Below the pieces are notes generated by a model that saw nothing but the letters and a program-made list of their open reading frames with translations, did not search any database and was not told the DNA's origin. Below, piece after piece: positions 1 to 11,074 of a DNA stretch of 64,000 nucleotides. Within the stretch, counting starts at the first letter, position 1; each line of letters starts with the position of its first letter. The translations under genes were made by a program, and so were the position numbers. Source of the DNA: Arenicellales bacterium (lineage in GTDB: Bacteria > Pseudomonadota > Gammaproteobacteria > BMS3Bbin11). The stretch lies in assembly GCA_029287915.1 (NCBI GenBank), contig JARFQE010000023.1:16537-80536 (forward strand), in the 5' to 3' direction.

Positions 1-217
1 CATTTTGGTTGATATCGAGATCCTGTGCACCGAGGGAGATATCATCACGACCATTCAATGCATCAGCTGCACGAGGAATCAGAATATAGGGGGGACAGAT
101 GAGGACTTCCGCATTGGTCACCTCGGCGCGACCATCAGTAATTCCCTTAACCAGGCTAATAGTGCTCTCCGTATCACCATTCATCTTCCAGTTACCAGCA
201 ACCAGGGGACGACGCAT
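1..217 (-). CDS. tpiA: Triosephosphate isomerase, N-terminal part (runs off the window)
   Basis: Only the first 72 or so codons are inside the window; the gene continues past base 1. The reverse-strand translation begins MRRPLVAGNWKMNGDTES, and GNWKMNG is the conserved N-terminal substrate-phosphate loop of triosephosphate isomerase (Asn and Lys catalytic pair). It interconverts dihydroxyacetone phosphate and glyceraldehyde 3-phosphate in glycolysis and gluconeogenesis in the cytoplasm. The ATG is preceded by TAAGGAG at good spacing. It lies downstream of glmM on the same strand, an order common in gammaproteobacteria, where secG usually follows. The plus-strand ORF 5..253 is a shadow of this gene. 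Confidence 0.93.
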   Translation of the reverse strand, partial: MRRPLVAGNWKMNGDTESTISLVKGITDGRAEVTNAEVLICPPYILIPRAADALNGRDDISLGAQDLDINQN

Positions 218-302
218 TTAAAACTCCTTAATGTAATATTTACCAAAACATAATGGGGGCGCAATGGTACTCGTGAAGCAGTTGAAAAGCAATGTAAATT
301 AG

Positions 303-1646
303 CTATTTCGAGGCTGCAGCATCCCGCACAATTTCTGCAAGTGACTCACACTGGCTTTTCACCTGGGCTGCATCAACACCTTCTATCATTACCCTGATCA
401 GCGGTTCTGTCCCCGACGGACGCAACACGACGCGTCCGCGGTCACCCAGATCGCTTTCAACCGCGGCAACTGCATCCTCAATCATTGCGTTATCTGATAA
501 ATCGAACCCACGTGCGATCTCGACATTGATCATCATCTGAGGACAGGTTTCCATCTCAGCAGCAAGTTCAGCCAGCGGCTTGCCACTATCGTGCATAACT
601 TGAAGCACTTCCAGTGCTGCAACAATGCCATCCCCGGTGGTCGATTTGTCGAGGCAGATGATGTGGCCCGAGGATTCTCCACCAAGTTGCCAGTTATTTT
701 CCTTCATCATTTCCAGTACAAATCGGTCACCCACTGCAGAACGCTTGAAATCTATCTTGTTGGCACGCAGTGCCTGTTCCATGCCAAGGTTACTCATCAC
801 AGTGCCGACCACCCCACCCATCAACTCACCTCGCCGGGCCCTTGCCAGCGCCATGATAAGAATCAGCTTGTCACCGTTTACAATCTCACCTTTATGATCA
901 ACCATAATCAGGCGATCGCCATCGCCATCCAGTGCTATGCCAAGATCTGCACCTTGCTGCAATACTTCAGACTGCAATGCAGCGGTATCTGTAGCGCCAA
1001 ATCCATCATTGATATTAAATCCATCAGGCTCGTCGCCGATCACGTGCAACCTTGCCCCAAGCTCAGACAGCACGCTAGGTGCTGTTTGATAACTCGCTCC
1101 ATTGGCACAATCAAGGACAATACTCAATCCATCAAGAGTGACATGGTTTGCAATAGTCGCCTTACAATATTCTATATAACGCCCAGCAGCATCAGGATAA
1201 CGTGTAGCCTTGCCAAGGTCGCGTGAATCAACCGTCCTGACTGGCTGTTCCATCATTTCCTCGATTGCCTTTTCCGTCTCATCGGGCAACTTCTCGCCAG
1301 CAGGTGAAAAGAACTTAATACCGTTATCATAGTATGGATTATGCGAGGCACTAATGACCACACCGGCCTGAGCTCGCGCTGTTCTGGTAAGGTAGGCAAT
1401 CCCGGGCGTCGGCATTGGTCCTAACAGGCTGACGTTGATGCCTGCAGAGATAAGTCCGGCTTCCATAGCCGACTCAAGTAGGTATCCGGATACACGTGTA
1501 TCCTTACCAATGATTATCTTTCCTCGACTCTCACTATTGTGACCAAGCACATTACCGAGAGCCCATCCGAGCTTCATTACAGTTGATGGTGTAATCGGCT
1601 CTTCACCCATTCGACCGCGTATTCCATCTGTACCAAAAAATTTCAT
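303..1646 (-). CDS. glmM: Phosphoglucosamine mutase
   Basis: Converts glucosamine-6-phosphate to glucosamine-1-phosphate, the step that feeds UDP-GlcNAc for peptidoglycan and LPS. The 447-residue product has the family length. It begins MKFFGTDGIRG and carries the phosphoserine loop ISASHNPYYDNG with the catalytic Ser at about residue 101, the metal loop DGDGDR, the sugar loop GGESSGH and the C-terminal phosphate-binding RPSGTEPLIRVM. The start overlaps the folP stop by 4 bases, so the two are translationally coupled. The order ftsH-folP-glmM is the standard gammaproteobacterial one. Cytoplasmic. Confidence 0.98.
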   Translation of the reverse strand: MKFFGTDGIRGRMGEEPITPSTVMKLGWALGNVLGHNSESRGKIIIGKDTRVSGYLLESAMEAGLISAGINVSLLGPMPTPGIAYLTRTARAQAGVVISASHNPYYDNGIKFFSPAGEKLPDETEKAIEEMMEQPVRTVDSRDLGKATRYPDAAGRYIEYCKATIANHVTLDGLSIVLDCANGASYQTAPSVLSELGARLHVIGDEPDGFNINDGFGATDTAALQSEVLQQGADLGIALDGDGDRLIMVDHKGEIVNGDKLILIMALARARRGELMGGVVGTVMSNLGMEQALRANKIDFKRSAVGDRFVLEMMKENNWQLGGESSGHIICLDKSTTGDGIVAALEVLQVMHDSGKPLAELAAEMETCPQMMINVEIARGFDLSDNAMIEDAVAAVESDLGDRGRVVLRPSGTEPLIRVMIEGVDAAQVKSQCESLAEIVRDAAASK

Positions 1647-2497
1647 TGACTCTGTATTCCCCCTTTTTTCTCTGTTAAAACAGCTTCCAGCATACGAATC
1701 GCTTGACTGGTTTCTTTAACATCATGCACCCGGACAATATTGGCACCATTCATCACTGCTAACAAGGCCAGTGCAATGCTCGCACAGGTCCTTTCATCTA
1801 CAGCCAGACCCAGTGTCTGCCCTATTACACTTTTGCGAGAAAGCCCGACTAGAATGGGTAAATCATGTTTCCTGATCCTCTCCAGTTCATTCAGAAGTGC
1901 GAAATTCTGCTGCTGGGTTTTACCAAAACCAAAACCAGGGTCGATTATCAGCCTGCTGATGTCTATTCCGGCCTGCGCGCAGGCATCGATACGCTTTGAC
2001 AGAAAACCCCTGACATCAGCAACAACATCATCATATACAGGATTATGCTGCATTGATTTCGGCTGCCCCTGCATATGCATGAGGCAAATGGGGACAGACG
2101 TTTTTGCCGCTACCTGCAGTGCACCTTTGTCAGTTAGCGCCCGTACGTCATTGATCATGCCAGCTCCTGCACAGATAGCTGCCTCCATCACTTTAGCTTT
2201 AGATGTGTCAATCGAGATCATCACATCAAAACGATCAGAGACGGCCTTTATAACAGGTATTACCCGTTGCATTTCTTCGTCTGCTGAAACAGCAGAGGCA
2301 CCGGGTCGTGTTGATTCACCACCAATATCGATGATATCGGCACCTTCAGCGATCATCCTCGCAGCATGATCAATAGACTGGTTGACAGAAAAAAAAAGAC
2401 CCCCGTCCGAAAAGGAATCAGGGGTCACATTAAGAATGCCCATGATAGCTGCTCGACCCGTCTGCACGAGTGCTGAGCCATCTGACTTTCGTATCAT
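1643..2497 (-). CDS. folP: Dihydropteroate synthase
   Basis: Condenses para-aminobenzoate with hydroxymethyl-dihydropterin pyrophosphate in folate synthesis and is the target of sulfonamides. The 284-residue protein has the two diagnostic motifs: GILNVTPDSFSDGG near residue 20 and GGESTRPGA near residue 60. Later signatures IIDPGFGFGKT and VGLSRKS line the pterin pocket. It sits between ftsH (8 bases upstream) and glmM (4-base overlap) and is surely co-transcribed with them. Nothing unusual is seen. Confidence 0.98.
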   Translation of the reverse strand: MIRKSDGSALVQTGRAAIMGILNVTPDSFSDGGLFFSVNQSIDHAARMIAEGADIIDIGGESTRPGASAVSADEEMQRVIPVIKAVSDRFDVMISIDTSKAKVMEAAICAGAGMINDVRALTDKGALQVAAKTSVPICLMHMQGQPKSMQHNPVYDDVVADVRGFLSKRIDACAQAGIDISRLIIDPGFGFGKTQQQNFALLNELERIRKHDLPILVGLSRKSVIGQTLGLAVDERTCASIALALLAVMNGANIVRVHDVKETSQAIRMLEAVLTEKKGGIQSQ

Positions 2498-2505
2498 GTT
2501 ATATC

Positions 2506-4416
2506 TTAGTGCTCGCCAGCAGGTTCATCCATTTTTGCTTCGGGGCCCTTTTTATCACTCTTATCACTGGGTGAATCGTTACCGGTAACATTCTTACCGG
2601 AATAGTCGCTAGGTGGCTTCGGTTCTTTACCATCCATTATGTCATTTATCTGATCTGAATCAATGGTTTCCCATTCAAGCAATGCCTTCGCCATGATATC
2701 CATCTTGTCCTTATTTTCCTCAATAATCTGTCGAGCCCGGGCATATTGTTCATCAATAATTCGGCGAATCTCCTTATCCACTAGTTCAGCTGTGGAATTG
2801 CTGAGGTTTTTATGTGTCGTCACATCTCTGCCAAGAAAGACCTCACTTTCATTTTCACCATAAACACGTGTCCCCATCAGATCACTCATGCCCCAGCGCA
2901 CGACCATATTCCTTGCCAGTTCCGTAGCACGCTCAAAATCATTTGATGCTCCGGTTGTCATCTGGTTCATGAAGAGCTCTTCGCCGATGCGCCCTCCCAT
3001 TAGCACGGCAATAGTAGACAGCAAATAGCTACGCGTGTGGCTGTAACGATCTTCTACCGGTAGCTGCATGGTCACACCGAGAGCCCTGCCTCGAGGAATG
3101 ATAGTTACCTTGTGGACTGGATCAGTTCCGGGCAGAACTTTGGCCACAATTGCATGACCAGCTTCATGGTAGGCGGTATTACGCCTTTCTTCTTCCGGCA
3201 TAATAATAGATCGTCGCTCGACACCCATTATAATCTTGTCTTTAGCCAGCTCGAACTGCTCCATATTTACCGTACGCATGTTCGCCCTGGCAGCAAACAG
3301 GGCAGCCTCATTGATCAGATTGGCCAAATCAGCACCGGAAAAGCCCGGTGTACCACGTGCAATAATGCTGGCATCTACATCATCAGCTACCGGCACCTTG
3401 CGCATGTGAACTTTAAGTATCTGTTCTCTACCGCGAATGTCAGGCAGCGGGACAAAAACCTGGCGATCAAAACGACCGGGCCTAAGTAGTGCCGGATCAA
3501 GCACGTCTGGGCGGTTAGTTGCGGCTATAACAATAACGCCTTCATTTCCTTCAAAACCGTCCATTTCTACCAGTAGCTGGTTCAACGTCTGTTCGCGTTC
3601 ATCATGTCCGCCACCAAGCCCGGCTCCACGATGGCGTCCAACAGCATCTATTTCATCAATAAATATAATGCATGGAGCATGTTTCTTGGCCTGATCGAAC
3701 ATGTCACGTACACGTGAGGCACCGACACCAACAAACATTTCGACAAAATCAGAACCTGAAATGGTAAAGAAGGGAACCTTAGCCTCACCTGCTATTGCTC
3801 TTGCCAACAGGGTTTTACCTGTGCCGGGAGACCCTGTCATCAATACTCCGCGTGGTATTTTGCCACCCAGTTTCTGAAAACGTGACGGGTCGCGCAGGAA
3901 TTCGACAAGTTCTGCTACCTCTTCCTTTGCTTCTTCAACGCCTGCGACATCTTCGAAGGTTACCTTGTTCTTGTCTTCTGTAAGCATACGAGCCTTGCTT
4001 TTGCCAAAGCTCATGGCACCCCGTCCACCACCGCCCTGCATCTGTCGCATGAAGAATATCCATACACCTATCAGCAGTAAGAGTGGGAACCAGCTGATAA
4101 ATATACTCATCAGCAAGGAAGGTTGTTCGGGTTCTTTCGCATCAACGACTACACCGTTTTTGAGCAGATCATTGATCAAATCCGGATCATCCGGGGCATA
4201 GGTTGTGATGGTTGAACCATCCTGACGCGTCGCTGTGATATTGCGGCCGGCGATAACTACTTTACTAACCTGGCCCTGTTTCACATCTGTCAGAAATGAC
4301 GAATATTCAAGCTTCGTAGAGCTACCAAGCTGACGTGGCGCAAAGTTATTAAATATGGTCATTAATACAACAGCAATGACCAGCCACATAACAAGATTTT
4401 TAGAGATATTATTCAA
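2506..4416 (-). CDS. ftsH: Inner-membrane ATP-dependent zinc metalloprotease FtsH
   Basis: Membrane-anchored AAA+ protease that degrades misfolded membrane proteins and short-lived regulators such as LpxC and the heat-shock sigma factor. The 636-residue product has an N-terminal membrane segment ([12 protein letters not shown]), a periplasmic loop, a second segment ([19 protein letters not shown], about 105-125), then an AAA module. This holds Walker A GSPGTGKT (Ser replacing the usual second Pro), Walker [10 protein letters not shown], and an arginine-finger region with RPGRFDRQV. The zinc protease site HEAGHA is near residue 417. The C-terminal tail is charged and rich in Lys, Asp and Pro. 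It follows rlmE on the same strand and precedes folP. Confidence 0.98.
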   Translation of the reverse strand: MNNISKNLVMWLVIAVVLMTIFNNFAPRQLGSSTKLEYSSFLTDVKQGQVSKVVIAGRNITATRQDGSTITTYAPDDPDLINDLLKNGVVVDAKEPEQPSLLMSIFISWFPLLLLIGVWIFFMRQMQGGGGRGAMSFGKSKARMLTEDKNKVTFEDVAGVEEAKEEVAELVEFLRDPSRFQKLGGKIPRGVLMTGSPGTGKTLLARAIAGEAKVPFFTISGSDFVEMFVGVGASRVRDMFDQAKKHAPCIIFIDEIDAVGRHRGAGLGGGHDEREQTLNQLLVEMDGFEGNEGVIVIAATNRPDVLDPALLRPGRFDRQVFVPLPDIRGREQILKVHMRKVPVADDVDASIIARGTPGFSGADLANLINEAALFAARANMRTVNMEQFELAKDKIIMGVERRSIIMPEEERRNTAYHEAGHAIVAKVLPGTDPVHKVTIIPRGRALGVTMQLPVEDRYSHTRSYLLSTIAVLMGGRIGEELFMNQMTTGASNDFERATELARNMVVRWGMSDLMGTRVYGENESEVFLGRDVTTHKNLSNSTAELVDKEIRRIIDEQYARARQIIEENKDKMDIMAKALLEWETIDSDQINDIMDGKEPKPPSDYSGKNVTGNDSPSDKSDKKGPEAKMDEPAGEH

Positions 4417-4530
4417 ACTACTGCCTCAATATTAAAAATTGTGCTACCAGTTTATTTTGCCCTGCTGCGTACTGGGTTTCAATAACAAAACACCTACAAA
4501 CTACAGGTAACTCATGACATAGGCGGTTTA

Positions 4531-5160
4531 TTAAACCTTGAAACCTCTTGCAAGAAGGTAGACTTCAGCACTGCGGGAGCGCGATGCCCCGGGCTTTCTT
4601 ACTGCGACAGAACGGAACTGTGTTAATAATTCCTGTCGCAACTGATCAAACCCGCTGCCTTGAAAAACTTTCATCAATAATACACCGTCTTCTGCCAGTA
4701 CCGTACGACTCCAGTCTAGTACAATTTCGGCGAGACCAATTGATCTGGCTTGATCTACCGAATCTATACCACTTATATTGGGGGCCATATCAGATAAAAC
4801 AAGATCAACGCTTTTATTGTCAAATAATTCATTGATTCGGTCTCGAATTACCGCATCAGTAAAATCACCCTGAATTATTTCCACTCCATCTATCGCATCA
4901 ATGGGAAGCAGGTCTACAGCGACCAGACGGGATTTTTTACCAAGTCGCGTGCGCGCATACTGACACCAGCCCCCCGGGGCTGCACCAAGGTCGACGACAT
5001 TCAAACCGGGCCGTAGCAGTTTATCCTTTTTATCGATCTGTTCCAGCTTGTAAGCAGACCTTGCGCGATAACCTGCCTTTTTCGCCTTCTTGACATAACT
5101 GTCGTTCAAATGCTCATTCATCCAGTTACGGCCAAAACGATGTTTTTTGTTTTTTCTCAT
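4531..5160 (-). CDS. rlmE: 23S rRNA 2'-O-methyltransferase (U2552)
   Basis: SAM-dependent methyltransferase that modifies U2552 in the A-loop of 23S rRNA late in 50S assembly. From the start MRKNKKHRFGRNWMNEHL the protein is 209 residues, the same as the E. coli enzyme. The ORF track extends it nine codons upstream, but those residues do not belong to the family and the internal ATG has AGGGGCC in front. Visible motifs are VVDLGAAPGGWCQ (SAM motif I), DLVLSDMAPN with the catalytic Asp, and MKVFQGSGFD with the catalytic Lys. It diverges from yhbY and is followed by ftsH, as in E. coli. Confidence 0.96.
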   Translation of the reverse strand: MRKNKKHRFGRNWMNEHLNDSYVKKAKKAGYRARSAYKLEQIDKKDKLLRPGLNVVDLGAAPGGWCQYARTRLGKKSRLVAVDLLPIDAIDGVEIIQGDFTDAVIRDRINELFDNKSVDLVLSDMAPNISGIDSVDQARSIGLAEIVLDWSRTVLAEDGVLLMKVFQGSGFDQLRQELLTQFRSVAVRKPGASRSRSAEVYLLARGFKV

Positions 5161-5271
5161 TTTCAGGCCCCTGTTATCAAAGCACAATAATATTCATCAC
5201 TGATGAGAAAATATGTGCTATTCATTGTACAATCCCTGGCTACGATTCTGGCTATAACATATGGAGTTTAA

Positions 5272-5565
5272 ATGTCTCTGAGCCGCAAACAAACTACATA
5301 TTTGCGTAGCCTTGCGCATCCATTATCTGCGATAGTCACCATTGGCGGATCCGGCCTCACCGAGGCAGTATTGGCCGAACTGGAATCAACGCTTGATCAT
5401 CATGAATTGTTGAAAATCAGAATTTCATCTGACAACAGGGACTTGCGCAATAAGCTAGCTCAGGATATCTGCTCGGCAACAAATGCAGAAGCAGTTCAAC
5501 AGATTGGAAAGGTACTAATTATCTTTCGGCCGAGTGATAAGCAAAAAATCAAGCTTCCTACCTGA
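5272..5565 (+). CDS. yhbY: YhbY family ribosome-assembly RNA-binding protein (CRM domain)
   Basis: A 97-residue single CRS1-YhbY (CRM) domain protein that associates with pre-50S particles and helps ribosome assembly. The conserved features are the N-terminal LSRKQTTYLRSLAH, the central TIGGSGLTEAVLAELE, where the GxxG-type loop contacts RNA, and the HELLKIRI strand. It is divergent from rlmE, exactly as in E. coli, and convergent with the DUF4149 gene. The intergenic gap to rlmE (111 bases) must hold both promoters. Confidence 0.95.
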   Translation: MSLSRKQTTYLRSLAHPLSAIVTIGGSGLTEAVLAELESTLDHHELLKIRISSDNRDLRNKLAQDICSATNAEAVQQIGKVLIIFRPSDKQKIKLPT

Positions 5566-5580
5566 TAATCAGCCTTTTAG

Positions 5581-5610
5581 ATACTCATAGATACTCATAG
5601 ATACTCATAG
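5581..5610. repeat. Three perfect tandem copies of a 10-bp unit
   Basis: ATACTCATAG is repeated three times without change, followed by a degenerate ATCCTCAG that runs into the stop codon of the DUF4149 gene. It fills the short convergent gap after yhbY. No long hairpin forms, so it is not an obvious terminator. Most likely a slippage-type microsatellite. Confidence 0.9.
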
Positions 5611-5614
5611 ATCC

Positions 5615-6112
5615 TCAGCAAACCTCTTCAGGCTGGCGAATGACCAGTAATAAGCCGAGTAAACTGACCAGCAGATAAAGACCACTGGCAATTCCATGTA
5701 GCAATGCGAATCTGCTATGTAATTCTGTGCCTTCTCGTAAAGCACTCCCTGCCATTTCTCTTAAAGCAGCTATTTCGGGTGTCAGAAAAAATAGATTAAT
5801 TGAAATAAAAACTGTTATTAATAAAAGTACGGCATATCGCCATTTTGCCTGATCAATAAAAAAATAAGTGACCGCGAGTAGCAGCGCGAATATCAGCCCT
5901 AGCCAGCTCAAAAAGATAAATAGCTGTCCTGCCACGTTACCTGCCATTTGATGACTCGGCAGCTGCTGAAACAGTACCGGTACTACAATATAGCCAACAG
6001 TCCAGAGCCCACCAATCCAGAATGTCAGAATAATACGTTGGAGATTGACCAGTACGCGGAAAATGCGTTTACCGCTGAATCTGGAATCATCCACTTCAGA
6101 TGTATTTGACAC
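5615..6112 (-). CDS. DUF4149 family integral membrane protein
   Basis: A 165-residue protein with four predicted membrane segments: roughly 25-45 ([20 protein letters not shown]), 60-85, 90-110 and 135-160. The first segment with its VPVLFQQL motif resembles the DUF4149/TMEM205-like family. Function is unknown. It starts inside the end of greA (17-base overlap), so it is translationally coupled to greA. The same pairing occurs in other gammaproteobacteria. No catalytic residues are evident. Confidence 0.85.
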   Translation of the reverse strand: MSNTSEVDDSRFSGKRIFRVLVNLQRIILTFWIGGLWTVGYIVVPVLFQQLPSHQMAGNVAGQLFIFLSWLGLIFALLLAVTYFFIDQAKWRYAVLLLITVFISINLFFLTPEIAALREMAGSALREGTELHSRFALLHGIASGLYLLVSLLGLLLVIRQPEEVC

Positions 6113-6572
6113 TCAGAATCTCATACGTCGTTACTCCAGCAGGAGTTTGCACATCGACTTCATCGCCCTCTTCCTTGCCAATTAATGCACGTGCGATAGG
6201 AGAACTTACAGATATTCTTGATTTCTCAATATCCGACTCAAGATCACCAACAATCTGATAGGTGACTTCTTCTTCAGTTGAGATATTTAATAATTCTACA
6301 GTGGCGCCGAAAACAATGCGTCCTCCTGTATCGAGACTGGTGGGGTCGATAATCTGTGCCTGGCCCAGAGCGCTATCGAGTTCCTTGATGCGGCCTTCTA
6401 TAAAGCCCTGTTCTTCTCTAGCTGCATGATACTCGGCATTTTCAGACAGGTCACCATGTGCACGTGCCTCAGCAATAGCATCAATTATCCGTGGGCGATC
6501 AACTTTTTTCAGTCGCTTTAGCTCTTCACGTAAACGCTCGGCCCCCTGGCTGGTCAATGGCATACTGATCAT
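6096..6572 (-). CDS. greA: Transcription elongation factor GreA
   Basis: Binds the RNA polymerase secondary channel and stimulates cleavage of backtracked transcripts. The 158-residue protein has the N-terminal coiled-coil hairpin with the tip [22 protein letters not shown], whose acidic residues reach the active site. The C-terminal FKBP-like domain contains [16 protein letters not shown]. The chosen ATG gives [14 protein letters not shown], which matches family length; the Met at residue 4 is a possible alternative. It follows carB on the same strand, as in many gammaproteobacteria. Confidence 0.97.
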   Translation of the reverse strand: MISMPLTSQGAERLREELKRLKKVDRPRIIDAIAEARAHGDLSENAEYHAAREEQGFIEGRIKELDSALGQAQIIDPTSLDTGGRIVFGATVELLNISTEEEVTYQIVGDLESDIEKSRISVSSPIARALIGKEEGDEVDVQTPAGVTTYEILSVKYI

Positions 6573-6619
6573 TTCTCATTCCTTCATTACTGCAATTCAA
6601 ACGTTAGCATACATAAAAG

Positions 6620-9600
6620 CTATTTCAGTGTCTTGTGCAAGTCCTGTAGCTTATAGACGGTAATATCATTACTGGCACGATGCGCCTCGACTGCCGCTTT
6701 GGCGGCAGCAAGCGTTGTGAAGTTAGTTACCTTGTGAAGCAATGCCTCACGGCGAATTGTATACGAGTCTTTCAGGCTTCGCTTACCTTCAGTGGTATTG
6801 ATAACTATGTCTATTTCATCATTTTTAATCATATCAACAATATGTGGTCGACCTTCAAGAACCTTATTGACCTGCCTAACTTTGACGCCTGCTGCTTCGA
6901 TGACTCTTGCAGTGCCACGAGTTGCCAGTATGTCAAAACCATGTCCCGCCAGGTAACGAGCGACTTCTACAACCCTTGCCTGATCCACGTCACGCACGCT
7001 GATAAAGGCCTTGCCATAATCAGGTATATCAGCACCTGCCGCTTTTTGTGCCTTATCGAAGGCCTCGCCAAATGATTTTCCTACACCCATGACTTCTCCG
7101 GTAGATTTCATCTCTGGACCCAAAACGGGATCGACACCCGGGAATTTGATAAAGGGGAAAACAGCCTCTTTAACTGAATAGTATTGCGGAATTATTTCAC
7201 CAGTAATACCCTGATCAGCCAGGCTGATGCCTGTCATACAGCGAGCACCAATTTTAGCCAGAGGGCGCGACGTCGCTTTTGACACAAAAGGAACTGTGCG
7301 TGAGGCACGAGGATTGACCTCAAGCAGATAAATATCATCACCTTTGACTGCAAACTGGATATTCATCAGCCCACGAACACCAACAGCCAGCGCAAGGCTG
7401 GTAGCCTGCTCACGTAAGCGCTGGATAATACTCTCTGGCAAACTAAATGGAGGTAATGAACAGGAGGAATCACCGGAATGCACACCGGCCTCTTCAATGT
7501 GCTCCATGATCCCGCCGATAACAACATCTTTGCCATCACAGACTGCATCGAGATCAACTTCTATAGCATCATTTAGAAAGCGATCCAGCAGCACAGGAGA
7601 ATCATTTGAAACCTCTATAGCTACCGACATATAGTTATCCAGATCCTCTATATTATGCACAATCTCCATTGCCCTGCCGCCAAGCACATAAGACGGTCTT
7701 ACTACCAGAGGAAAGCCAATCTCATCTGCACCGACCAGGGCCTCCTCGCGGCTGCGCGCGGTGCGGTTGGGTGGTTGCAATAAGCCAAGATCTTCAACCA
7801 GCTTTTGAAAGCGCTCTCGATCTTCTGCCAGGTCAATAGAATCTGGAGAGGTGCCAATGATTTTAGCCCCGGCAGCTTCAAGATCTTCGGCCAGCTTCAG
7901 AGGAGTCTGTCCACCATATTGCACAATTACGCCAGTTGGGTTTTCGATATGGATTATTTCCAGCACATCTTCCAGCGTCAGTGGCTCGAAATATAAACGG
8001 TCTGAGGTATCAAAATCTGTTGATACCGTCTCAGGATTACAGTTCACCATAATGGTCTGATAACCATCATCTCGGCAAACCTGTGCTGCATGAACACAAC
8101 AGTAATCGAACTCTATGCCCTGACCGATGCGGTTGGGGCCGCCACCAAGTACCATAATTTTGCTGCAACTGTCAGGATTTGATTCACATTCTTCTTCGTA
8201 GGTTGAATACAGGTACGCCGTTGCACTTGCAAATTCAGCGGCACAGGTATCAACGCGCTTATACACTGGACGGATATTAAAAGAATGACGCAGTGCACGA
8301 AATTCATGCTCACTAATGCCCAGTAGCCTTGCCAAACGTAAATCAGAAAACCCTTTGCGTTTCCATGTTCGTACCTGGTCTGCTTGCAGTTTTTGCTTAT
8401 CAAGCCCACGTATCTGCTGTTCTATCAGAATCAACTGTTCGATCTGGTGCAGAAACCATATGTCTATGCGGGTGAGCTCATGTATTTCATCCAGTGACAT
8501 GCCAGCACGTATTGCTTCGGCCAGATACCAGATACGGTAACTGCCCGGGACACGCAATTCCTTATACAGTGTTGCTTTTAGTTCATCAGGTTCTGTTTCT
8601 GTACAAATTTCATCAAAGCCATCGGTACCAATCTCAAGACCCCGTAGCGCCTTCTGCAATGATTCCTGGAATGTTCTCCCGATCGCCATCACTTCACCTA
8701 CAGATTTCATCTGCGTCGTCAGGGTACTATTTGCTGCCGGGAATTTCTCAAAATCAAAGCGCGGGAATTTGGTCACCACATAGTCGATACTGGGCTCGAA
8801 TGAGGCTGGCATGGCTCCACCGGTGATCTCGTTCTGCAATTCGTCAAGGGTATAGCCAACGGCAAGTTTGGCTGCAACTTTTGCAATTGGGAATCCGGTA
8901 GCTTTCGATGCAAGTGCAGATGAGCGAGAAACGCGTGGATTCATTTCAATGACGATCATGCGTCCATTATCGGGATTAATCGCATACTGTACATTTGACC
9001 CACCGGTATCGACACCAATCTCACGCAACACCGCAATACTGGCATCGCGCATCAGTTGATATTCTTTATCTGTCAATGTTTGCGCAGGCGCAATGGTAAT
9101 GGAATCACCGGTGTGCACGCCCATCGGATCAAAATTTTCAATGGAACAGACAATAATGACGTTGTCCGCGCGATCGCGCACCACCTCCATTTCGAATTCT
9201 TTCCAGCCCAGTATGGACTCCTCAATCAACAGCTCACTGGTAGGTGATGCTTCAAAACCGCGGTCACAAAGATCATAATATTCTTCGCGGTTATAGGCAA
9301 TTCCACCACCGGTCCCGCCCATGGTAAACGATGGACGAATGATGGCAGGAAATCCAACCATGGCCATGATCTGCTCAGCCTCTTCCATATTGTGGACGAT
9401 AGCTCCACGGGCTGTCTCAAGGCCGATAGCCTCCATGGCTTGACGAAAAAGTTCACGATCCTCAGCTTTGTCTATAGCTTCACGTGATGCACCAATCATC
9501 GCGACACCATAGCGATCGAGCACCCCCTGACTGACCAGATCAAGAGCACAGTTCAGTGCAGTCTGACCACCCATAGTCGGCAACAGGGCATCGGGTCTCT

Positions 9601-9841
9601 CGATCTCGATTATTTTTGCAACAGACTCCCACATAATGGGTTCGATGTAGGTCGAATCGGCCATGTCCGGATCAGTCATGATAGTTGCAGGATTCGAGTT
9701 AACGAGAATGACTCGATAACCCTCTTCTTTTAGAGCCTTGCAGGCCTGTGCACCGGAATAATCAAACTCGCAGGCCTGTCCAATGATAATCGGGCCAGCG
9801 CCAATGATCAGGACACTTTTTATATCATCACGGCGTGGCAT
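6620..9841 (-). CDS. carB: Carbamoyl-phosphate synthase large subunit
   Basis: The 1073-residue synthetase subunit makes carbamoyl phosphate from bicarbonate, ammonia (from CarA) and two ATP, for arginine and pyrimidines. Two homologous ATP-grasp halves are visible, opening with [21 protein letters not shown] at the N terminus and [18 protein letters not shown] near residue 560. The first half has [10 protein letters not shown] and [18 protein letters not shown]; the second has [13 protein letters not shown] and [17 protein letters not shown]. The C-terminal MGS-like domain, ending near [10 protein letters not shown], is the allosteric region for UMP and ornithine. It is 4 bases downstream of carA. 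Confidence 0.99.
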   Translation of the reverse strand: MPRRDDIKSVLIIGAGPIIIGQACEFDYSGAQACKALKEEGYRVILVNSNPATIMTDPDMADSTYIEPIMWESVAKIIEIERPDALLPTMGGQTALNCALDLVSQGVLDRYGVAMIGASREAIDKAEDRELFRQAMEAIGLETARGAIVHNMEEAEQIMAMVGFPAIIRPSFTMGGTGGGIAYNREEYYDLCDRGFEASPTSELLIEESILGWKEFEMEVVRDRADNVIIVCSIENFDPMGVHTGDSITIAPAQTLTDKEYQLMRDASIAVLREIGVDTGGSNVQYAINPDNGRMIVIEMNPRVSRSSALASKATGFPIAKVAAKLAVGYTLDELQNEITGGAMPASFEPSIDYVVTKFPRFDFEKFPAANSTLTTQMKSVGEVMAIGRTFQESLQKALRGLEIGTDGFDEICTETEPDELKATLYKELRVPGSYRIWYLAEAIRAGMSLDEIHELTRIDIWFLHQIEQLILIEQQIRGLDKQKLQADQVRTWKRKGFSDLRLARLLGISEHEFRALRHSFNIRPVYKRVDTCAAEFASATAYLYSTYEEECESNPDSCSKIMVLGGGPNRIGQGIEFDYCCVHAAQVCRDDGYQTIMVNCNPETVSTDFDTSDRLYFEPLTLEDVLEIIHIENPTGVIVQYGGQTPLKLAEDLEAAGAKIIGTSPDSIDLAEDRERFQKLVEDLGLLQPPNRTARSREEALVGADEIGFPLVVRPSYVLGGRAMEIVHNIEDLDNYMSVAIEVSNDSPVLLDRFLNDAIEVDLDAVCDGKDVVIGGIMEHIEEAGVHSGDSSCSLPPFSLPESIIQRLREQATSLALAVGVRGLMNIQFAVKGDDIYLLEVNPRASRTVPFVSKATSRPLAKIGARCMTGISLADQGITGEIIPQYYSVKEAVFPFIKFPGVDPVLGPEMKSTGEVMGVGKSFGEAFDKAQKAAGADIPDYGKAFISVRDVDQARVVEVARYLAGHGFDILATRGTARVIEAAGVKVRQVNKVLEGRPHIVDMIKNDEIDIVINTTEGKRSLKDSYTIRREALLHKVTNFTTLAAAKAAVEAHRASNDITVYKLQDLHKTLK

Positions 9842-9845
9842 AGTA

Positions 9846-10991
9846 TTATGCTTTTGCCTCGCTTGTTTTACTTTGATTCATGTTGTTGATGAAGCGATCA
9901 AACAATGGGCTGACATCGTGCGGGCCAGGGCTGCCTTCCGGGTGACCCTGGAAAGAAAAAGCGGGATGATCTACGCGTTCAATTCCCTGAATAGTATGAT
10001 CAAACAATGAGCGGTGAGTGACTTTAAGACACTCTGGCAAATTTTCTTCAGCGACAGCAAAGCCATGATTCTGGCTGGTAATCATTACACGTCTGCTGTC
10101 AAGGTCCTGAACAGGATGATTACCGCCATGGTGTCCAAATTTCATTTTTTCAGTCTGCGCACCAGAAGCAAGGGCTAGCAGCTGGTGACCCAGACAGATT
10201 CCAAAGACGGGAATATCTGTAGCGACAATTTGTTCAATCGCGGTGACGGCATAGTCACAGGGCTCAGGATCCCCCGGGCCATTAGACAGGAACACACCAT
10301 CGGGTTTCATTGCCAGCACATCGCTGGCTGCTGTGGTTGCTGGCACTACGGTGACATTGCAGCCGCGATCTGTAAGCATGCGGAGAATGTTACGCTTCAC
10401 ACCAAAGTCATACGCAACCACACGATACTTCTCTCCAGCACCGGCCCGGTAACCTGATTCCAGTTCCCAACCACCTTGATTCCATGCGATAAGCGCTTCT
10501 GTAGTTACCTCGCGCGCAAGGTCCATTCCGCTCAAGCCTGGAAACTCTTTAGCCATACTGACAGCTTTATCAACATCAAGGTTTTCACCCGCAGCAACAC
10601 ATCCAGCCTGTGCACCATTTTCACGCAGTAATCGCGTCAGACGACGAGTATCAATCTCGGCAATGGCAACTAGTTGATGATCTTGAAGAAAAGATTGCAG
10701 TGATTTTTCTGCACGCCAGCTTCTGTGGACATCAGGCAGATCACGAATAATCAGACCAGCTGCATGTACATGGTCAGATTCAAAATCTTCGTTATTTGTG
10801 CCGGTATTGCCTATATGCGGATACGTCAGTGTCACCAGTTGGCGACAGTAGGAAGGGTCAGTTAGAATTTCCTGATAGCCCGTCATTGAAGTATTGAATA
10901 CAACCTCACCTGTAGAATAACCCTTGACGCCCACGGCGCTTCCATGGAACAGGCTACCATCTTCCAGGGCCAGGACTGCAGGGACAGACAA
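9846..10991 (-). CDS. carA: Carbamoyl-phosphate synthase small (glutaminase) subunit
   Basis: Hydrolyses glutamine and channels ammonia to CarB. The 381-residue protein has the N-terminal CPSase domain ([33 protein letters not shown]) and a C-terminal class I amidotransferase domain. That domain has the nucleophile elbow [13 protein letters not shown] (Cys near residue 270) and the partner His and Glu in the [11 protein letters not shown] region. Start ATG at 10991. The leader contains a terminator-like hairpin, annotated separately. dapB, which often precedes carA in gammaproteobacteria, is located elsewhere in this window. Confidence 0.99.
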   Translation of the reverse strand: MSVPAVLALEDGSLFHGSAVGVKGYSTGEVVFNTSMTGYQEILTDPSYCRQLVTLTYPHIGNTGTNNEDFESDHVHAAGLIIRDLPDVHRSWRAEKSLQSFLQDHQLVAIAEIDTRRLTRLLRENGAQAGCVAAGENLDVDKAVSMAKEFPGLSGMDLAREVTTEALIAWNQGGWELESGYRAGAGEKYRVVAYDFGVKRNILRMLTDRGCNVTVVPATTAASDVLAMKPDGVFLSNGPGDPEPCDYAVTAIEQIVATDIPVFGICLGHQLLALASGAQTEKMKFGHHGGNHPVQDLDSRRVMITSQNHGFAVAEENLPECLKVTHRSLFDHTIQGIERVDHPAFSFQGHPEGSPGPHDVSPLFDRFINNMNQSKTSEAKA

Positions 10992-11015
10992 GGTTTTTCT
11001 CCGTTCATTACGTAG

Positions 11016-11046
11016 AAAAACGGGAGTTGCGATTCGCTTCTCCCGT
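11016..11046 (-). terminator. Terminator-like hairpin in the carAB leader (possible attenuator)
   Basis: On the minus strand ACGGGAG pairs perfectly with CTCCCGT (7 bp). The intervening AAGCGAATCGCAA can form an inner GCG/CGC stem. The 3' arm runs straight into TTTTTC. It lies 25-55 bases upstream of the carA start and downstream of the candidate carA promoter, so readthrough is needed for expression. No leader peptide was found. Confidence 0.7.
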
Positions 11047-11074
11047 TAATCAACAGATGTTTGTTACTGTGCAG

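Noticed and set aside
5-253. Plus-strand ORF of 82 codons at the window start
   Set aside because: It is the shadow of tpiA, whose reverse translation has the clear GNWKMNG motif.
591-1226. Plus-strand ORF of 211 codons
   Set aside because: It is antisense to glmM, has no family features and a Cys/His-rich composition typical of a reversed coding strand.
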